Shown: positions 1 through 8,922, counted from the stretch's first letter. The stretch: DNA of 64,000 nt from Bifidobacterium boum (GCF_000741535.1 NZ_JGYQ01000006.1:1-64000), one strand, 5' to 3'. Program-made: numbers and translations. The notes: a model not told the origin generated them from the sequence alone.

Positions 1-146
1 AAACACCCACACCACACCCAACAAACACAACCAACCCCAACAACAACGGCAAAGAACGCAACAATCGAATCTTGCGGTCCTATGATGGTTCCATCAAGCA
101 CCGCAAACGCGGAACCGCTACGACGCGGATGGAAAGGGGAACTAAC

Positions 147-1097
147 ATGACCCAATACCGTTTCTGGCATCACACTCCTCACGTAGGCGGCCAACCCCGC
201 ACTCTTCGCGACGCCATGTACGGTGAAGCCATCGGGGATGCGCTTGGCGTCCCCTACGAATTCAACGCCCGTGACACCTTCACTTGCACCGGTATGGCAT
301 GGAGGCCATCGAACGGACACAACGGTGCCGACGACGGAGTCGGAACCTGGCACCAGCCGGTGGGCACATGGAGCGACGACACCGGCATGGCTCTGGCGAC
401 ATGCGATTCCCTACGCAAGCTCGGTCGAGTAGACACTGACGACATGCATCGCGCATTCATTCGCTGGCGAGACAGCATCGATTACAACGCGGACACGCGA
501 TTCGATATCGGCAGAACAACAGCGGAAGCACTGGAACAAGGGCAAGGACTCAGCGGCGAGCGCGACAATGGCAACGGCTCGCTCATGCGCATCATTCCCC
601 TGGCATTCACGGACGCCAGCGATGATGAAATCCGCGCGGTCAGTGCGATTACCCATGCTCATCGGATGAGTTGCGAAGCGTGCGTCACATACGTGCGGTA
701 TGCACGGCTGTTGCGGGATGGGGCTTCGCCGCTTGAGGCGTTGCACGACGAGCGGATCGCACATGGTCTGAGAGGGGTCGCGTCAAGCACTACCGCGGGA
801 ATACCGGTTGATGATTTGACGATTATTCCCCAGTTGGATCGCATAGATGTGGCATCCAGCGGATTCGTTATCGACACCCTGGTCGCGGCAATCTGGTGTT
901 TGACCGACACGACCGGATATTCGGATTGCGTACTCGAAGCGGTCAATCTGGGAGAAGACACCGACACTACTGCCGCGGTCGCAGGTGGCCTTGCCGGCAT
1001 CGTCTACGGGATGGACGCGATACCAGACGAGTGGTTGCGCCTGCTGCGCGGCAAGGATGTAATCGACCGTTGCATCGATTTTCGAGAAAACGAATGA
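147..1097 (+). CDS. ADP-ribosylglycohydrolase family protein
   Basis: A 316-residue protein of the ARH/DraG family, which removes ADP-ribose from proteins or small acceptors using two metal ions. The N-terminal acidic motif SDDTGMAL (about residue 75) and the C-terminal GEDTDTTAAVAGG (about residue 270) are the two metal-binding signatures of the family, and GNGSLMR lies between them. The start at 147 is chosen over the upstream in-frame ATG at 72 because GGAAAGGGGA precedes it at good distance. The gene stands alone and converges on the Crp/Fnr gene. The target is unknown; the SirTM/macrodomain pair 52 kb away is the only other ADP-ribose chemistry in the window. Confidence 0.9.
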   Translation: MTQYRFWHHTPHVGGQPRTLRDAMYGEAIGDALGVPYEFNARDTFTCTGMAWRPSNGHNGADDGVGTWHQPVGTWSDDTGMALATCDSLRKLGRVDTDDMHRAFIRWRDSIDYNADTRFDIGRTTAEALEQGQGLSGERDNGNGSLMRIIPLAFTDASDDEIRAVSAITHAHRMSCEACVTYVRYARLLRDGASPLEALHDERIAHGLRGVASSTTAGIPVDDLTIIPQLDRIDVASSGFVIDTLVAAIWCLTDTTGYSDCVLEAVNLGEDTDTTAAVAGGLAGIVYGMDAIPDEWLRLLRGKDVIDRCIDFRENE

Positions 1098-1127
1098 ACG
1101 GTGCGGATCAGGTCGCCGCACCAGCTG

Positions 1128-1166
1128 CGAGATGTCCGGAATATCGCCGATATCCCGGACATCTCG
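1128..1166. terminator. Bidirectional terminator-like hairpin
   Basis: Two 18-nt arms (CGAGATGTCCGG plus an inner ATATC/GATAT pair) match at 17 of 18 positions around a 3-nt loop. It sits between the convergent ARH and Crp/Fnr genes. There is no strong T-tract on either side. Confidence 0.6.
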
Positions 1167-1196
1167 CGTATCTCGAATACGCACTTCCTATCTTCG

Positions 1197-1856
1197 TTAC
1201 ATCTCTTCAAGTTGCCGCGAAGACAGGATGACCACATCCCGACGTTGCCTCGCGATGATTCGCCGATCTTCCAAGTATCGAAACTTACGCGACAGTGTTT
1301 CCGGTGTGGTGCCCAGAAATGATGCAAGTTCCTTCATCGTCATCGGTATCCGGACACGCTGCGAACCACCGGCGCTTTTCGACAGGTCCAGCAGATACGA
1401 CGCGAGACGTTCCTCGACTCGTCCCATCGTGAGAAACTGCGTCTGCTCTTCCACCTTCGCCATTTTGCCGGCGATGGTGGAAAGCAGTCGGACACTCAGC
1501 TGCGGATGCGCGTCCAGCAGACGCATAAAATCCCGGCGCAGCAGGACACACACCATGGTATCGGTGAGCGCTTGCCCGTACAGGCTCTGATTGTTCGCAC
1601 CGAACAGCTGGCTCTCACCTTCGTAGCCGCCTGGTTCAATCACTCTTAACAGTTGTTCACGACCATTGGAGGCGATCCGATAGACCTTCATACTGCCCCT
1701 GGCTACGATACTCAATTGCGGATCGGAATGCGGAGAGAACACGATATCGCCCTTATGAAAAGTGCGGAATCTGGTACTCCGTTGAATGTTCAACTGGTCT
1801 TCACCACTGAGGTCCTGAAACAGCGGGACCAGTTGCACACACAAGTCATGCGGCAT
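1197..1856 (-). CDS. Crp/Fnr family transcriptional regulator
   Basis: A 219-residue regulator with an N-terminal cyclic-nucleotide-binding-type beta-roll (about residues 20-115; FHKGDIVF and VIEPGGYEGESQLFG are typical) and a C-terminal winged helix (MKELASFLGTTPETLSRKFRYL, split here only for description, about residues 165-190). The four N-terminal cysteines of iron-sulfur FNR are absent, so another input is likely. The start at 1856 has AAGGAGA just upstream. It is the last gene of the minus-strand metal ATPase operon and probably acts on the FNR-type palindrome at 4838-4851 (inference). The effector is unknown. Confidence 0.88.
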   Translation of the reverse strand: MPHDLCVQLVPLFQDLSGEDQLNIQRSTRFRTFHKGDIVFSPHSDPQLSIVARGSMKVYRIASNGREQLLRVIEPGGYEGESQLFGANNQSLYGQALTDTMVCVLLRRDFMRLLDAHPQLSVRLLSTIAGKMAKVEEQTQFLTMGRVEERLASYLLDLSKSAGGSQRVRIPMTMKELASFLGTTPETLSRKFRYLEDRRIIARQRRDVVILSSRQLEEM

Positions 1857-1969
1857 GATATCGTCTCCTTCCGTCATCGTGTGGGGCACCATCACGCAAT
1901 CGTCGTCGCGAATCGGCGGAGAAACCCCGACACCGGATCATTCTCGTGAGTCCGCTCGCTCAGGACCGA

Positions 1970-2284
1970 TTACTGTACACGTCTTTCGTCCGTGGATTCG
2001 TACATGCGATGCGCTTCCTCGAGCATACGATACGTTGCCGCAAGCGTGGAGCAAGCATCATCTGGAATCGTGTAGCCATTGGTGAGACTCCTGATTCGTG
2101 CGAGCTCCTCGCCGATCTGGGGCTGCGCACCATCCGCCAACGCGACCCGGTCCCGAATGGTTTCGTAACGCTTGCGTATTTCGAACACTTCGGGATGATG
2201 CGTTCCATGTGCGCGCGTGATGGCGAGCGTACCCAAGTCAAGTTGCTCTGCATGATCTGTGAGATAGTCAGTGAATGCTGTCAT
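1970..2284 (-). CDS. Small helical protein, possibly hemerythrin/RIC-like
   Basis: A 104-residue, mostly alpha-helical soluble protein with no signal peptide. The stretch ITRAHGTHHPEVFEIRKRY resembles a His-rich motif I associate with short relatives of iron-sulfur cluster repair (hemerythrin-like) proteins that accompany Fnr-type regulators in Gram-positive bacteria. That link is from memory and weak. It lies between the chaperone-like gene and the Crp/Fnr gene on the same strand, spaced 110-113 bp from each, so a role in the same metal or redox response is likely. It could equally be an unrelated conserved protein. Confidence 0.6.
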   Translation of the reverse strand: MTAFTDYLTDHAEQLDLGTLAITRAHGTHHPEVFEIRKRYETIRDRVALADGAQPQIGEELARIRSLTNGYTIPDDACSTLAATYRMLEEAHRMYESTDERRVQ

Positions 2285-2394
2285 GACTGTCCTTTCAAGT
2301 GGTTGAATTCATCAGTTCCGTGTGATTCATCCGATGACGATGATGTGCTTGCGTAGGGGCGCGGCAACATCGAGCACCATACGTTTGTCAGTTA

Positions 2395-2631
2395 TCACCG
2401 TTGCACTGCGGTTCGAGTGGAAAGCACAGGGTATCCGATCTTTTCGATAGCGTTTGCAACGGTTTGCGCATCGGTGAGATCTTCGTCAAACCGGAACGTC
2501 ACTTTGCTGTTCGCAAACGAGACGCGCACAGTATCCTGGTCAACTCCCGGCACATTGCGTGCGGCAGCTTCGATCTTGAGCATGCACGACGGGCAGGTGA
2601 GCGTATCCAGTTTCAGTGTTGCGGTGTTCAT
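2395..2631 (-). CDS. Heavy-metal-associated (HMA) domain protein, CopZ-like
   Basis: A 78-residue single HMA domain. The metal site is the CxxC in LTCPSCMLKIE (Cys13 and Cys16), but the family's usual GMxCxxC start is replaced by TLTCPSC. It would carry a soft metal ion to the neighbouring ATPase, which has no HMA domain of its own. The start at 2631 follows AAAGGAG at 8 nt and replaces a longer in-frame start at 2697. It begins 69 bp after the ATPase stop codon, consistent with one operon. Confidence 0.88.
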   Translation of the reverse strand: MNTATLKLDTLTCPSCMLKIEAAARNVPGVDQDTVRVSFANSKVTFRFDEDLTDAQTVANAIEKIGYPVLSTRTAVQR

Positions 2632-2700
2632 CTTGGTATCTCCTTTCATGCCGGTGGTGTTCACCGGCCGGTATCCCCGGCTGGCAGCCGGGACCATTGG

Positions 2701-4761
2701 CTATGCCACCACGGTATCGATAACGGACTGTGGCTGTCCTTGATAGGCATCAAGTTTTCTGATATTCCAGTGACGGGTTCCATGATTTCTGCCAGTCCGG
2801 TAACGCAGCAGTCGCATGCCGTTGAGAATGACCGCCAGTACACTCGCCTCGTGGACGAACATGCCCACGGCCATGGTGAGCCACGTGGTGAGCACCAGCC
2901 CGGACAGCAATAGCGCTACCGTACCCACTGCAATCGCAATGTTCTCGCGCATGTTGCGTACCGTATGCTTCGCCAGGCCGTACGCATGCGGCAGACGCGA
3001 GAAGTCGGAATCAGCGAGGACCACATCCGAGGTGTCAATAGCCACGTCGGCGCCATTTCCCATAGCGATGCCCACGTCCGCGAGCGCGAGAGACGGGCTG
3101 TCATTGATGCCGTCGCCGACAAACACCACACGGTGCCCATCGTCGCGCAAACCGGAAATGACCGCAGCCTTCTCATCGGGCAGCAAGCCACCGATTGCGC
3201 GGTCGAAACCGAGTTTCGCCGTCATGAGATCGACAGCACGTTGGTTGTCTCCTGAAAGCAACACGATGGTTTTCGCGCCGAGACGACGCAGCCGTGCGAT
3301 GTCTTCCGCCACGCCTGGGCGCAGACGATCGCGGATCCCAAGCAGTAGACGGATACTGCCATCGACGGCCACAGCCACAAGCGAATCCCCCTGCATTTCA
3401 AGCTCACTGGCATCCTCACGCATACTGGAAGTGAGTGCTATGCCATCGGCTTCCAGAAAGCGCGGACTGCCGACGAGAATCCGATGATTGTCATGTACGG
3501 CGCTGATCCCGCCGCCTGTCACAACCGACACTTGGTCCACCTGCGGGACAGGAATATCGCCGAAATACCGCACGATGGCTTTGGCAAGCGGATGTTGAGA
3601 CTGTGATTCAACCCCGACAAGGTACCGCACGACATCATCATGGGCTGGACCCGAACCAGCATCGGGAACGGAAGAATCGCGCACTGCCACGTCTTTCGTT
3701 TCCTCGAAACTGCCAATATGCGCTCCGCCAGCCCCATTTCCCGTATCGTTTGCGACTGGCGTACCGTCATCGTCGTAGCGTCTCACATCCGTCACCTGCG
3801 GCACGCCGACCGTAATCGTGCCGGTCTTGTCGAACACAAACGTGTCGGCGGAGCTCAACCGGTGCGTCACCTCGCTGCCTTTGATGAGCACGCCGTGGCG
3901 AGCACCGTTGCCGATACCCGCCATATTCGACACGGGTACGCCGATGACGAGCGCGCCGGGGCAGCCGAGCACGAGCATGGTGATCGCAAGGTCGACGCGG
4001 TGCGTTACCAGGCCAACAATAACGGCGATAATGAGCACCGCCGGCGTGTAATACGCAGCGAAGCGGTCGATAAAGCGTTCCTCCTTGGATTTGGAGTCCT
4101 GCGCGTTTTCGACGAGCTCGATGATCCTGCCGAACGTGGTATCCTCACCCACCATGTCGGCACGGATGGTCAGCATGCCATCATCGAGCAAGGTGCCGGC
4201 GGAGGCGCTCGACCCCGCGGCTTTGCCGACAGGGATAGGCTCGCCGGTAATAGCGGATTCGTTGACGAGCCCAGTGCCCGATATCACGGTTCCATCGACT
4301 GGGATGCGGTCACCGGTCGTGACCTTGACAATATCGCCGACACGCACATCATCGACGGGAACGGTTTCGAAAGTGCCATCGGCCCGTCGGACCGCTGCCG
4401 ATTGCGGCGCCATATCGGTCAGAGCGTTGATTGCCGAGCGCGTCTGGTTCAACGTGTATCGCTCGATCTGCCCGCCGACGAGGAACAGGAATGTGACAAT
4501 AGCTGATTCGTCCCAACTACCGATGAGGAATGCGCCGAACACGGCGATGCTCACGAGCACGTCAATGGACATGACCCGGACGCGCAGTGCCTGCACCGCC
4601 TGGACGAGAATGGGCAGCACGCCGATAATCGATGCGGCGATGAACGCCGCGGCATAGGCCGGCTGCGAGTGTAGGGCGAAGCGCGCGACCAGGCCGGCGG
4701 CGATAAGCGCGCCGCTGATGATGGTGAGCTGCGGCTTGTGACGCAGGATGAAGCTCTGCAT
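2701..4761 (-). CDS. P1B-type heavy-metal-transporting ATPase (CPG variant)
   Basis: A 686-residue integral membrane ATPase. Seen in order: hydrophobic N-terminal helices, actuator loop with TGEP, the membrane motif GCPGALVIG (Cys267-Pro-Gly269), phosphorylation site DKTGT (Asp311), SQHPLAKAI (the HP motif of P1B pumps) and GDGINDSPSL. A late helix reads HEASVLAVILNGMRLL, most like the zinc/cadmium/cobalt subgroup. The second cysteine of the usual CPC is glycine, so the ion cannot be named. There is no N-terminal metal domain; the separate HMA gene downstream could substitute. Start 4761 has AAAGGAG upstream; the longer in-frame start at 4980 lacks this. It is the first gene of the operon and is probably controlled by the palindrome at 4838-4851. 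Confidence 0.93.
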   Translation of the reverse strand: MQSFILRHKPQLTIISGALIAAGLVARFALHSQPAYAAAFIAASIIGVLPILVQAVQALRVRVMSIDVLVSIAVFGAFLIGSWDESAIVTFLFLVGGQIERYTLNQTRSAINALTDMAPQSAAVRRADGTFETVPVDDVRVGDIVKVTTGDRIPVDGTVISGTGLVNESAITGEPIPVGKAAGSSASAGTLLDDGMLTIRADMVGEDTTFGRIIELVENAQDSKSKEERFIDRFAAYYTPAVLIIAVIVGLVTHRVDLAITMLVLGCPGALVIGVPVSNMAGIGNGARHGVLIKGSEVTHRLSSADTFVFDKTGTITVGVPQVTDVRRYDDDGTPVANDTGNGAGGAHIGSFEETKDVAVRDSSVPDAGSGPAHDDVVRYLVGVESQSQHPLAKAIVRYFGDIPVPQVDQVSVVTGGGISAVHDNHRILVGSPRFLEADGIALTSSMREDASELEMQGDSLVAVAVDGSIRLLLGIRDRLRPGVAEDIARLRRLGAKTIVLLSGDNQRAVDLMTAKLGFDRAIGGLLPDEKAAVISGLRDDGHRVVFVGDGINDSPSLALADVGIAMGNGADVAIDTSDVVLADSDFSRLPHAYGLAKHTVRNMRENIAIAVGTVALLLSGLVLTTWLTMAVGMFVHEASVLAVILNGMRLLRYRTGRNHGTRHWNIRKLDAYQGQPQSVIDTVVA

Positions 4762-4837
4762 GGGCGGGGACTCCTTTCGTGGTGTCTGTCGCGATGTCTG
4801 ATGGTGCCCAAGATACGGGCGACGCGCCGGGAAAACA

Positions 4838-4851
4838 TTGACCGCCGTCAA
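4838..4851. promoter_or_regulatory. FNR/CRP-type operator palindrome
   Basis: TTGAC-CGCC-GTCAA is a perfect two-fold palindrome in the layout of FNR-family sites (TTGAT-N4-ATCAA). It lies 77 bp upstream of the metal ATPase start, and the operon itself encodes a Crp/Fnr protein, so autoregulation is likely (inference). Confidence 0.65.
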
Positions 4852-5021
4852 GTTCGGGGAATTCCTTCGGGATGTTTTTTGGAGGTGGCGGGGCGAGACG
4901 GGCGGGTGGAATGATGCGACGGCAGAAGACAGGCCATAGGAAGCGTTCGGGCGCCCTTTCGCGTCGGAAGTCTCTACCACCGCCTATGCAGACACCCGCG
5001 CGAGTCCGTTGACAAAAGAGC

Positions 5022-5045
5022 AAAACCGCATGATTCCGCGGTTTT
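5022..5045. terminator. Orphan bidirectional terminator-like hairpin
   Basis: AAAACCGC and GCGGTTTT form a perfect 8-bp stem with an 8-nt loop, giving a T-run on either strand. No gene ends here, so it may close a short untranslated transcript. Confidence 0.45.
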
Positions 5046-5312
5046 CTGGCATCCGCCATGTGTTCGATACACGTGCGAAAACCTATCTGCCGATTTGTGG
5101 GCCCCGCGGCGCGAGACGCCGACGCAATTGCAACGCTTTTGGCCCGTATACTCGCCCCACCCCCGGAAAAGGACCCCACGAACCGCGAAATACACCCCAG
5201 GGGCCGTATCGAACACCCGGTGATGCGGCTATGCGCCCACGCCCCTTGCCTAGCGGGACCTATCATGTATGACAATGACTACGCACGGCACCCAATGAAC
5301 GAAGGAACACCC

Positions 5313-5852
5313 ATGAAGGCAGGAAACATCACCGGCTACTGGCCGCCCTGCGCTGACGAAACGGCACGCACGCACGGGTACCGCCCAGTCAGCGAATGCG
5401 ATGCCGCCATCGCTGCGGGCGCCGCCGGCCCCTGTCACAGCGGCGAAAGCGGGCTTGTGGACTACGGAATCGTGGAGTGGGGCGACGACGACATCGTGTC
5501 GATTAACGGAAAGCGCACGCTGTCGGGGTATGTCTTCATGCTCGAGGACGCGATTTTCGGCTGCCCCAGGCTGCACCTGTGGAAAAGCGACGTGTCGGTG
5601 CAGCAGGGCGCGGATACGACAGTCGACGGCGTGTGGGGGTTGGAGATCGACCCCGAGAGGACAGAGATCATCCCCTATCGATCGATCAGCTCTATACGCG
5701 AGGATGTGCGCAGCCGCAACCTGATTCTCACCCTCGACGACGGTACCGAGCGCCCTTTCCCCGTGACACCGTTTCCCTTCCTCTCGGGCCGTGCCAAGCG
5801 CCGTCATCAGTGCGCGGAGGAACTCGCCAAGCTCATCAACCAGCACCGGTAA
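5313..5852 (+). CDS. Conserved protein of unknown function, possibly PH-like
   Basis: A 179-residue soluble protein with no signal peptide or membrane segment. The stretch around residues 112-150 (PERTEIIPYRSISSIRED followed by a beta-rich LILTLDDGTERPF) resembles bacterial PH-like domains, in which a strand-rich barrel ends in a helix such as the C-terminal RRHQCAEELAKLINQH. This is a fold guess only. The start at 5313 is preceded by GAAGGA; an in-frame ATG at 5295 is the alternative. It stands alone ahead of the helicase. Confidence 0.72.
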   Translation: MKAGNITGYWPPCADETARTHGYRPVSECDAAIAAGAAGPCHSGESGLVDYGIVEWGDDDIVSINGKRTLSGYVFMLEDAIFGCPRLHLWKSDVSVQQGADTTVDGVWGLEIDPERTEIIPYRSISSIREDVRSRNLILTLDDGTERPFPVTPFPFLSGRAKRRHQCAEELAKLINQHR

Positions 5853-6229
5853 CCGCCGATGACGGGCGCGTCGACCGCTGCCGGGGCACTCGACGCGCCC
5901 GTGCAGTGCAGATACGCCATTGGCTGTTTCCGGGTCTGCACGACACTCGCTTTACGGCGATTTTCCCTTCTCGCGTTCCCCAACGTAACATGCCCCGTGT
6001 CTGCTTTTTGGAAAAAGTGTTGTAATCGACACTTTTTTCCGGAAATAAATGTCGATGTTGACACTTTTTCGAGTTTCTACGAATTCCTCCACCGTGTTCC
6101 GCAACCAGCTGGTTGCACCATGTCTGCCGTACAAGACAGTCAACAAGATATAGGCGGCGCGATTGCGGCCGCAGGTGTGACGATATAATCGGGTGTCGCT
6201 GCGGTCGCCGAACAGGAAGGATGAACACC
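5853..6229. other. Intergenic region upstream of the helicase
   Basis: 377 bp. It contains a hairpin with direct repeats at 6010-6070 and a TATAAT hexamer at 6184-6189, the best -10 candidate for the helicase. The matching -35 is poor. No small gene was recognised. Confidence 0.5.
6010..6040 (+). terminator. Terminator-like hairpin with T-run
   Basis: GGAAAAAGTG pairs with CACTTTTTTCC across a 10-nt loop. It lies 158 bp after the stop at 5852, so it could end that transcript. The CACTTTTT part recurs at 6060-6067. Confidence 0.45.
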
Positions 6230-8254
6230 ATGGGGTTGTGGAGCGTGATTCGGTCATTGCTCGGACTGGATACGCCGCCAGCACCCAGAGCGGGCATGCC
6301 GACACGCGCCACGGCAGCGGCTCTAACATCAACCGTCAAACCCGCGCGACGGCAACCTGCGGCATACGGAACGCGAGCGCATACAGCCCGCAATCATGCG
6401 GCACCAAGCAGAGCCGCAGCACCGTCCAAAGCATCCGCGCTTCGCAGCAAACCCACGCCCGCCCCGCTCCTGCCGCAGCATGACATCGATGCGGCACGCA
6501 CCATCATCGGGCCCATCGAGAAGCACGATCTGAGCGATGAGCAAATCAGCGCCATTGCCGGAGCAGAGCACAACACGCTCGTCCTCGCGGGAGCCGGAAC
6601 CGGTAAAACCACGGTCATCGCCGGCTATGTCGCTTGGCTGCTAGCTACCGGGAAAGCCCGGCCCGACGACATCCTCGTGCTCTCATTCACCCGCAAATCC
6701 GCGGACGACATGTCCGCACGCATCCGCCAAGCCACCGGCAGCACGGTACACGCCAGCACGTTCCACAGTCTCGGCCTCGAAATCTGCACAGCATCACGCC
6801 TCGGCAAACCCGTGGTATTGACCGACGCCGAAGCGGAACGCAACATCTTCCAACCCATTTTCGGTCGGATGCTACGCGAACCGGAACGCTACCCAGCACT
6901 CCTCGCACTGCTCCCCGACTACTTGCGCTCACGCATCCGTGAAGCCGCGCAACAATCCCGGCAGCAGGCTCAACAGGCCCGACACAGCCAGTACACTCGC
7001 GCCCAAGAGACCGCCGACACCAAACCGTTCATCGACAAGCTGTCCGCCACCGCGAAAACCGTTATCACGCATATGCGCGCGCAAAACCTTGATATTGAAG
7101 CGTTGCGCCGGCTCAACGAGCAACGCGGCGGCAAACATACCGGCCGTAATCGGATGCTCCTTGACCTGCTTGATCCTGTCTATCGCGCGTATATGAGCTA
7201 CCTGCGCGATCACCGGTGTATCGACTTTGCCGGCATGATCACCGGTGCGACCGACGCCATCCGTTCGGGCGATTACCGGCATGGCTACAAGTATGTGCTG
7301 ATTGACGAGTATCAGGATATGTCTTTGCCACGCTACCGGCTGGTTCGGGCGTTGCGCGAACAACGGGATTTTTCCCTGTTCTGTGTGGGCGATGATTGGC
7401 AGTCGATTTATCGTTTCGCCGGCAGTGACATCCGCCTGATTCTTGATTTTGCCAACGTTTGGGGTGATTGGGGTCCGACCACGTTGCGCGAGCTGACCGT
7501 CACCAGGCGTTTCGGTCCTAGCCTGATTGATGCGAGCGGCGAGTTCATCATGCGTGACACGAGTCTCTATCACAAGCAGTTGCGAAGTACAGCGACAGCC
7601 ACCGACCACAGTCTCAAAGTGCTCGGCGGTCATGGAACGCAAGCGGTCTACGATGCGCTGGTCAAGCAATTGCGGGCGTTACGGGGGAAAGCCCCGAGCG
7701 TCCTGCTGTTGGGACGGTACAACAGCGATATCATGCCGATCAAACGGGCGGATAGCGCTCACGGATTGTTCCGGTTCAATGATGACGGCACGATCGTGTT
7801 CCGCGAAAAACCAGGGATGACGATTGAGTTCATGACCGTGCATAAGTCCAAGGGGTTGCAACGCGACTATGTTTTCCTGCTGTGCTGCACGGGAGGGATG
7901 AAAGGGTTCCCCAGTACGATTCCGCCCGAGCCGTTGATCGGCCTGCTGCTGCCGGAGGCTGAGCGGATGCCGGACGCTGAGGAGCGTCGCTTGTTCTATG
8001 TGGCGATGACCCGGTGCAGGAAAAAAGTGTTTTTCATGGTTGACACCGACCGGCCGTCACGCTTCATCTACGAACTGCACAAGTCACGGCCCAATATTTT
8101 CCGCGGAGTGCCTTTGCCGGAGCAATGCCCCGCTTGTGGGGAGGCGCTTGTCACGCGCATGGCGAACGGGGATCCGGATCGCACGTTCACGGCGTGCACC
8201 GGATATCCGCAGTGTCGGTTTACGCGTGACGGCGCCGGCAAACGCAGCCGTTGA
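6230..8254 (+). CDS. UvrD/Rep-type DNA helicase with C-terminal zinc finger (helicase IV-like)
   Basis: A 674-residue superfamily 1A helicase. Walker A AGAGTGKTT lies near residue 125, Walker B LIDEYQDM near 360, and the VHKSKGLQRDYVF and FYVAMTRCRKKVF motifs are further on. Helicase IV (HelD) relatives share the DEYQD form and this length. The first ~85 residues are Ala/Arg-rich and look disordered. The last ~40 residues carry CPACGE...CTGYPQC, a four-cysteine finger like those at the C-terminus of topoisomerase I, suggesting single-strand DNA binding. Start 6230 fits AGGAAGG at 9 nt; the ATG at 6221 is too close to it. A role in recombination or repair is inferred. Confidence 0.92.
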   Translation: MGLWSVIRSLLGLDTPPAPRAGMPTRATAAALTSTVKPARRQPAAYGTRAHTARNHAAPSRAAAPSKASALRSKPTPAPLLPQHDIDAARTIIGPIEKHDLSDEQISAIAGAEHNTLVLAGAGTGKTTVIAGYVAWLLATGKARPDDILVLSFTRKSADDMSARIRQATGSTVHASTFHSLGLEICTASRLGKPVVLTDAEAERNIFQPIFGRMLREPERYPALLALLPDYLRSRIREAAQQSRQQAQQARHSQYTRAQETADTKPFIDKLSATAKTVITHMRAQNLDIEALRRLNEQRGGKHTGRNRMLLDLLDPVYRAYMSYLRDHRCIDFAGMITGATDAIRSGDYRHGYKYVLIDEYQDMSLPRYRLVRALREQRDFSLFCVGDDWQSIYRFAGSDIRLILDFANVWGDWGPTTLRELTVTRRFGPSLIDASGEFIMRDTSLYHKQLRSTATATDHSLKVLGGHGTQAVYDALVKQLRALRGKAPSVLLLGRYNSDIMPIKRADSAHGLFRFNDDGTIVFREKPGMTIEFMTVHKSKGLQRDYVFLLCCTGGMKGFPSTIPPEPLIGLLLPEAERMPDAEERRLFYVAMTRCRKKVFFMVDTDRPSRFIYELHKSRPNIFRGVPLPEQCPACGEALVTRMANGDPDRTFTACTGYPQCRFTRDGAGKRSR

Positions 8255-8274
8255 TAGCGCGGCCGTCTGTTAAT

Positions 8275-8310
8275 GCTTGAACGCCGGCAGCGCGCTGACG
8301 GCGTTCAAGC
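8275..8310. terminator. Bidirectional terminator hairpin
   Basis: GCTTGAACGCCG pairs perfectly with CGGCGTTCAAGC over a 12-nt loop. It separates the convergent helicase and rhomboid genes and overlaps the last 6 bases of the rhomboid gene. Confidence 0.7.
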
Positions 8311-8922
8311 GCGCAACAGGAAGAAATACACGACCGCAACAAGGAAGCCGCCGACTAGTCCACCCAGATGCGCCCACAAGTTCACTTCCTTATTGGACAG
8401 TCCCGGTGCGATGCACAAAGCCACGTTGAACAGAACCGCCTTAAAATCAAGCATCGAACTCAATCCGGGAACCAGCAGCATCGCCACATAGACGCCCAGC
8501 AAACCGCAAATCGCACCGGACGCGCCTGCGGACACCACGTAATACTGCCCACGGGACCGTTGCACGCGCCATGTCAGCAGATTGCCAGCCAGTCCGGAAA
8601 CCAGGTACACCACCGCGGTGAATACTGAGCCGCTCATCAGGCTCGAACCCAAGTATCGTTCGATGACAACACCCAGATTCAGCAAGGAGAGCATGTTGCA
8701 CCCCAAATGCACAATGCCGAAATGCACAAACATCGACGAGAACAGGCGCCACCATTGGCCGCGCTCAAGATCACCGACCGTCATGGCGCCGAAACGGCGG
8801 GCGACATCGATATTCATACTGCCGCCGGAAAAGGTTTCCACGATGAACACGATGACATTGATGGCGATCAGCGCGAATGTGACCGGCGCCCCAGACGCCG
8901 CAGACTGCACGATGGTATCCAT
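8305..8922 (-). CDS. Rhomboid family intramembrane serine protease
   Basis: A 205-residue polytopic membrane protein with about six helices. The catalytic dyad is visible as Ser135 in AGASGAICG and His185 in WAHLGGLVGG. Rhomboids cleave single-pass proteins inside the membrane. Start 8922 is set by GGGAGGAAG at suitable spacing; the longer frame from 9132 overlaps the sortase gene. The start is 64 bp after the sortase stop on the same strand, so it may be the last gene of the pilus cluster. Substrates are unknown. Confidence 0.92.
   Translation of the reverse strand: MDTIVQSAASGAPVTFALIAINVIVFIVETFSGGSMNIDVARRFGAMTVGDLERGQWWRLFSSMFVHFGIVHLGCNMLSLLNLGVVIERYLGSSLMSGSVFTAVVYLVSGLAGNLLTWRVQRSRGQYYVVSAGASGAICGLLGVYVAMLLVPGLSSMLDFKAVLFNVALCIAPGLSNKEVNLWAHLGGLVGGFLVAVVYFFLLRA

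Larger units (their letters stand above)
4762..5312. other. Intergenic region with FNR-type site and orphan hairpin
   Basis: 551 bp between divergent genes. It holds the FNR-type palindrome (4838-4851) and a terminator-like hairpin (5022-5045). No convincing open reading frame with a ribosome site was seen. Confidence 0.6.
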
